Positions 60,919 through 64,000 of a stretch of DNA of 64,000 nucleotides are shown here, piece by piece. Below the pieces are notes generated by a model. It was not told the DNA's origin. It ran no database searches and worked only from the letters and a program-made list of their open reading frames with translations. Source of the stretch: an uncultured Lachnospiraceae bacterium. Lineage in GTDB: Bacteria; Bacillota; Clostridia; Lachnospirales; Lachnospiraceae. Position 1 is the first letter of the stretch. Every line of letters begins with the position of its first letter. The DNA lies in NCBI GenBank assembly GCA_910576535.1, contig CAJTKK010000004.1, positions 62,001 to 126,000 of the forward strand, read 5' to 3'. The position numbers and the translations under genes are program-made.

Positions 60919-62289
60919 TCAGCGCCGCGGCCCCTGGCCTGCCGTATAAGTCCTTTCCAGCTTCCTCCGTACATGGATATAAGCCGGGATCAGGAACGCA
61001 TCCGCAAAGATCCATGCCAGAGGGCTGGCAAAACATACGCCGATAAAGCCAAACCGGGGCACTAAAAGCATTCCGGCCAGTCCCCTTGCCGCCATCTCGC
61101 ATACCCCAGCCAGGATGGCAAATGTCCCGAACCCCATACCCTGAATCAGGAAACGCACAACATTCACAACCGCCAAAGGGATAAAAAACATACTGTTTAT
61201 CACCAGAAGCATCCTTGCATCGGCTAAAATCCCCTCATCCGCTGAATCCATAAAAAGGGAAGACAGCTCCGCGCCGGCAAAAAACAATACCGTAAATGCA
61301 ATTACGGAATAAACCACAGCAATCAGCATACAAGCTTTTATCCCCTGCCCTAAGCGCTCCAGCTTTTTTGCCCCTACATTCTGCCCTCCATAGGTTGCCA
61401 TCGTGGAACCCATGGCATCATACGGGCAACAAAAAAACATCCCCACCTTGCTTGCCGCCGTAACAGAGGCTACCGCCGCCGCCCCCAGCGTATTGACCGC
61501 CGACTGCAGAATCACGCTTCCAATTGCCGTAATGGAATATTGCAGCCCCATAGGCACTCCCATTCCGCACAGGACGCCCATATAAGACAGATGAATCTTC
61601 CATTCCTCTTTTTCAATCCTCAGCAAGGGGAATTTCTTCGCCATATAAATAAGGCAAAACACTCCGGAAACTGCCTGCGAAGCCACGGTAGCTACCGCCG
61701 CCCCGGCGACCCCCATATCCAGGTTAATAATGCATATGAAATCCAAAGCAATATTCAGGAAGGAAGACAATGTCAAAAAAGCAAGAGGAGTCTTGCTGTC
61801 CCCCATCGCCCGGATAATCCCGGAAAGCATATTATACAGATAAGTTGCCGGAATCCCCAGAAAAATAATAAAAATATACTGATAGGCATAGGGGTAAATA
61901 TCCTCCGGCGTTTTCATCGCTGTCAGCATCTGACGGCAGAAAACCGCCGTAGCCACAGTCATAACCGCAGAAAAGAGAATGGAAAGCCACATACTGTTAG
62001 CCATAAACCGCCGCAGCCCGGAATAATCCTTCGCACCGAATTTATGCGCCAAAGGGATGGCAAAGCCATTGCATACTCCCATACAGAAGCCTATAATCAG
62101 AAAGTTCAAAGACCCGGTGCTTCCTACACCCGCCAGCGCATGAACACCCAAAAAGCGGCCTACAATAATCGTATCCACCACACTATAAAACTGCTGGAAT
62201 AAAAACCCGAACAGCAGCGGCACCGAAAATCCCAGGATCAGCTTCATGGGCGGCCCCTGCGTCATATCCTTTGTTGTATCTTTTGCCAT
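60919..62289 (-). CDS. MATE family efflux transporter
   Basis: This 456-residue membrane protein has the twelve-helix MATE layout in two halves. Typical stretches are SVVDTIIVGRFLGVHALAGVG, GFAIPLAHKFGAKDY, and AMGDSKTPLAFLTLSSFLNIALD in the first half and QNVGAKKLERLGQGIK in the second. Members export drugs or metabolites using Na+ or H+ gradients. The substrate is unknown. AGGAGA precedes the ATG at 62289. Confidence 0.94.
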   Translation of the reverse strand: MAKDTTKDMTQGPPMKLILGFSVPLLFGFLFQQFYSVVDTIIVGRFLGVHALAGVGSTGSLNFLIIGFCMGVCNGFAIPLAHKFGAKDYSGLRRFMANSMWLSILFSAVMTVATAVFCRQMLTAMKTPEDIYPYAYQYIFIIFLGIPATYLYNMLSGIIRAMGDSKTPLAFLTLSSFLNIALDFICIINLDMGVAGAAVATVASQAVSGVFCLIYMAKKFPLLRIEKEEWKIHLSYMGVLCGMGVPMGLQYSITAIGSVILQSAVNTLGAAAVASVTAASKVGMFFCCPYDAMGSTMATYGGQNVGAKKLERLGQGIKACMLIAVVYSVIAFTVLFFAGAELSSLFMDSADEGILADARMLLVINSMFFIPLAVVNVVRFLIQGMGFGTFAILAGVCEMAARGLAGMLLVPRFGFIGVCFASPLAWIFADAFLIPAYIHVRRKLERTYTAGQGPRR

Positions 62290-62370
62290 AATGTCTCTCC
62301 TGCATTCCCCGGATATCCAGCCTCATCTGAATACATACTGCTGAATATCCTCAATAAATTTTTTCACGTA

Positions 62371-62411
62371 AATAATGTTATCAGCCCGGTACCGGCGCTG
62401 ATAACATTATT
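62371..62411. repeat. 15-bp inverted repeat with a palindromic loop
   Basis: AATAATGTTATCAGC (62371-62385) pairs perfectly with 62397-62411; the intervening 11 bases contain the palindrome CCGGTACCGG. It lies in the 254-base gap between ptsI and the MATE gene with no T-run on either side, so an operator or mRNA hairpin is as likely as a terminator. Confidence 0.7.
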
Positions 62412-62543
62412 CCTGCTCCCTATATTCCTCCAAAGACAGGGGTTCCCCCGCCGCTCCTATCTTTGCAGCCTTTCACCCGGATTTACCCTCTGCCGCCTGC
62501 AGCGGCAGGATCAAGCCGTCAAATGCTGCCTGCCTTTATTTCT

Positions 62544-64000
62544 CTATTCCATTTCACGCACAATCTTCCTTACAGGAAGCACAAAAGTAGGCGTTACGGA
62601 CAGCTCATCCAATCCCATCTTAACGAATTCCTCCGTCAAAGTAGTATCTGCGCCTAACTCCCCGCAGATTCCTGCCCAAATACCTTCTTTATGGGCATTA
62701 TCCACTACCATCTTAATCATCCTGAGGACAGCTTCATGATGGGAATCATAAATATTATCCAGTTTTGCATTCTGCCTGTCTATGGCCAAAGTATACTGGG
62801 TCAGATCATTGGTGCCGATGCTGAAGAAATCCACTTCTTTTGCCAGCAGATCGCTAATCATAACCGCTGCCGGCGTCTCAATCATAATGCCTTGCTCCAC
62901 CTCTGCAAAAGGAAGCCCTTCTTCTGTCAGTTCTTTTTTTACCTCTTCCACAATTTCCTTAATCTGCCTTACTTCCTTTACCGAAATAATCATAGGATAC
63001 ATAATGGAAATGGTGCCAAATATGCTCGCCCTGAACAATGCACGCAACTGCGTCTTAAAAATATCCGGCTGACTTAAGCAAATACGGATTGCACGGTATC
63101 CCATCGCCGGGTTTTCTTCATGATCCAGCCCGAAATAATCCGCCTGTTTGTCCGCGCCGATATCCAAAGTACGGATAATCACCTTTTTACCAGCCATCGT
63201 TTCCGCTACCTGTTTATATGCCTGGTACTGCTCTTCCTCTGTCGGGAAAGTATCCTTTTCCAGATAAAGGAATTCACTTCTGAATAAACCGATGCCCCCT
63301 GCATCATTCTGAAGAACATTCGCCACATCGGAAACCTTGCCGATATTAGCATAAATATTAATCTTCTTTCCGCTCTTTGTAACGTTTTCTTTCCCTTTCA
63401 GCTCTTGCAACAGCCTGCGCTTTTCCACTTCTTCCTGATGTTTGTTCTTATAAGCCTCCAAAACATCCTCTTCAGGGTCTATAATAATCTTCCCTTCAAA
63501 GCCATCCACTATGGCCATTTTACCGTCTATCTCATCATTATAGTCCACGCTGATCAGCGCCGGAATATTCATTGTCCTTGCCAGGATCGCCGTGTGGGAA
63601 TTGGAAGAACCGAATCTTGTCACAAACGCCAATACCTTACTCTTGTCCATCTGCACTGTCTCGCTGGGAGCCAGATCTTCCGCTACTACTATCGTCGCCT
63701 CATCCGCATTTAAGCCCTCTCCGCTGTTCCCCTGCAGGACGCGGATTAAACGTTCCGAAATATCTTTTACGTCCGCCGCCCTGGCTTTCATGTAATCGTC
63801 ATCCATTTCGGCAAACATTTTTGCAAAATTGTCACCCGTTACCGCAACTGCATATTCTGCATTAATATTCTGTGTTTCAATCATATTAGTAATCGAATCC
63901 AAGTAATCCTGATCGTCCAGCATCATCTGGTGGACATCAAAAATCATTGCGCCCGATTCCCCTACTTCCTTTACTGCTTTCTCATACAAAGCCTTCAACT
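62544..64000 (-). CDS. ptsI: PTS enzyme I (cut by window edge, N-terminus missing)
   Basis: This is the C-terminal 485 residues of phosphoenolpyruvate-protein phosphotransferase, the general cytoplasmic protein that passes phosphate from PEP to HPr. The phospho-His is in RFGSSNSHTAILAR and the PEP-binding barrel shows GIGLFRSEFLYL, IRTLDIGADK and the Cys-containing GICGELGAD. About 60-90 N-terminal residues lie past the right edge. It would energise the mannose-family PTS at 14908-16992. Confidence 0.97.
   Translation of the reverse strand, partial: LKALYEKAVKEVGESGAMIFDVHQMMLDDQDYLDSITNMIETQNINAEYAVAVTGDNFAKMFAEMDDDYMKARAADVKDISERLIRVLQGNSGEGLNADEATIVVAEDLAPSETVQMDKSKVLAFVTRFGSSNSHTAILARTMNIPALISVDYNDEIDGKMAIVDGFEGKIIIDPEEDVLEAYKNKHQEEVEKRRLLQELKGKENVTKSGKKINIYANIGKVSDVANVLQNDAGGIGLFRSEFLYLEKDTFPTEEEQYQAYKQVAETMAGKKVIIRTLDIGADKQADYFGLDHEENPAMGYRAIRICLSQPDIFKTQLRALFRASIFGTISIMYPMIISVKEVRQIKEIVEEVKKELTEEGLPFAEVEQGIMIETPAAVMISDLLAKEVDFFSIGTNDLTQYTLAIDRQNAKLDNIYDSHHEAVLRMIKMVVDNAHKEGIWAGICGELGADTTLTEEFVKMGLDELSVTPTFVLPVRKIVREME

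Noticed and set aside
1..64000. tRNA, rRNA or insertion sequences
   Set aside because: I looked for T-loop signatures, ribosomal sequence and transposase frames with flanking repeats and saw none; very degenerate remnants could be missed without a search.

Overview
The window looks like ordinary chromosome from a low-to-mid-GC anaerobic Firmicute, most likely a gut Lachnospiraceae. I infer this from the DapL diaminopimelate route, the DUF6106- and DUF6020-like proteins, the stand-alone Na+-decarboxylase beta subunit, strong AGGAGG ribosome binding sites and A/T-rich sigma-A promoters. I could not run a search, so genus is left open. I see no rRNA, tRNA, CRISPR array, integrase or insertion sequence. 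The left edge cuts glnS and the right edge cuts ptsI.

Layout. 1-9.5 kb: glnS, an XRE regulator, guaB, a DUF6106-like membrane protein, an unknown membrane-anchored protein, then an ACT-protein/hom/apgM-like/lysC operon that looks like the aspartate-to-threonine branch with an alkaline-phosphatase-superfamily protein where homoserine kinase should be. 9.9-13.9 kb: a hybrid sensor kinase with Hpt domain plus a double-receiver regulator. 14-19.2 kb: a mannose-family PTS (IIB, IIC, IID, no IIA) with a HAD phosphatase, a ketose-bisphosphate aldolase and a PfkB kinase. 19.3-22.4 kb: a solitary sce7726-like nuclease, a lipoprotein-like serpin and an orphan. 22.5-24.7 kb: dapL and dapF for lysine and cell wall. 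24.8-31.1 kb: a PAS hybrid kinase and a classical two-component pair. 31.4-33.6 kb: an ECF sigma factor with a Cys-rich tail, a DUF2461 protein and an FMN-binding-like anchored protein. 33.7-40.4 kb: a tightly packed six-gene operon (glycosyltransferase, hisC, popT/DUF368, methyltransferase, hslO, nadE). 40.7-53.2 kb: large membrane GT-C-like proteins, a polar amino-acid ABC transporter, an unusual His/Cys-repeat surface protein and a degenerate polysaccharide deacetylase. 53.3-60.3 kb: pepT, two chemoreceptors (one membrane, one soluble with a zinc-binding CZB domain), a decarboxylase beta subunit with a 39-residue partner, and lrgAB. 60.6-64 kb: a 52-codon small gene with its own terminator, a MATE pump and ptsI.

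The items most worth following are the 980-residue surface protein at 45155-48097 with three nested repeat systems (a 19-residue HxH/Cys repeat, a 14-residue Cys ladder, a 24-bp acidic repeat), the predicted non-orthologous homoserine kinase, the small gene at 60592-60750, the ECF sigma factor with a candidate self-recognised promoter, and the 18-bp inverted repeat overlapping the guaB promoter.
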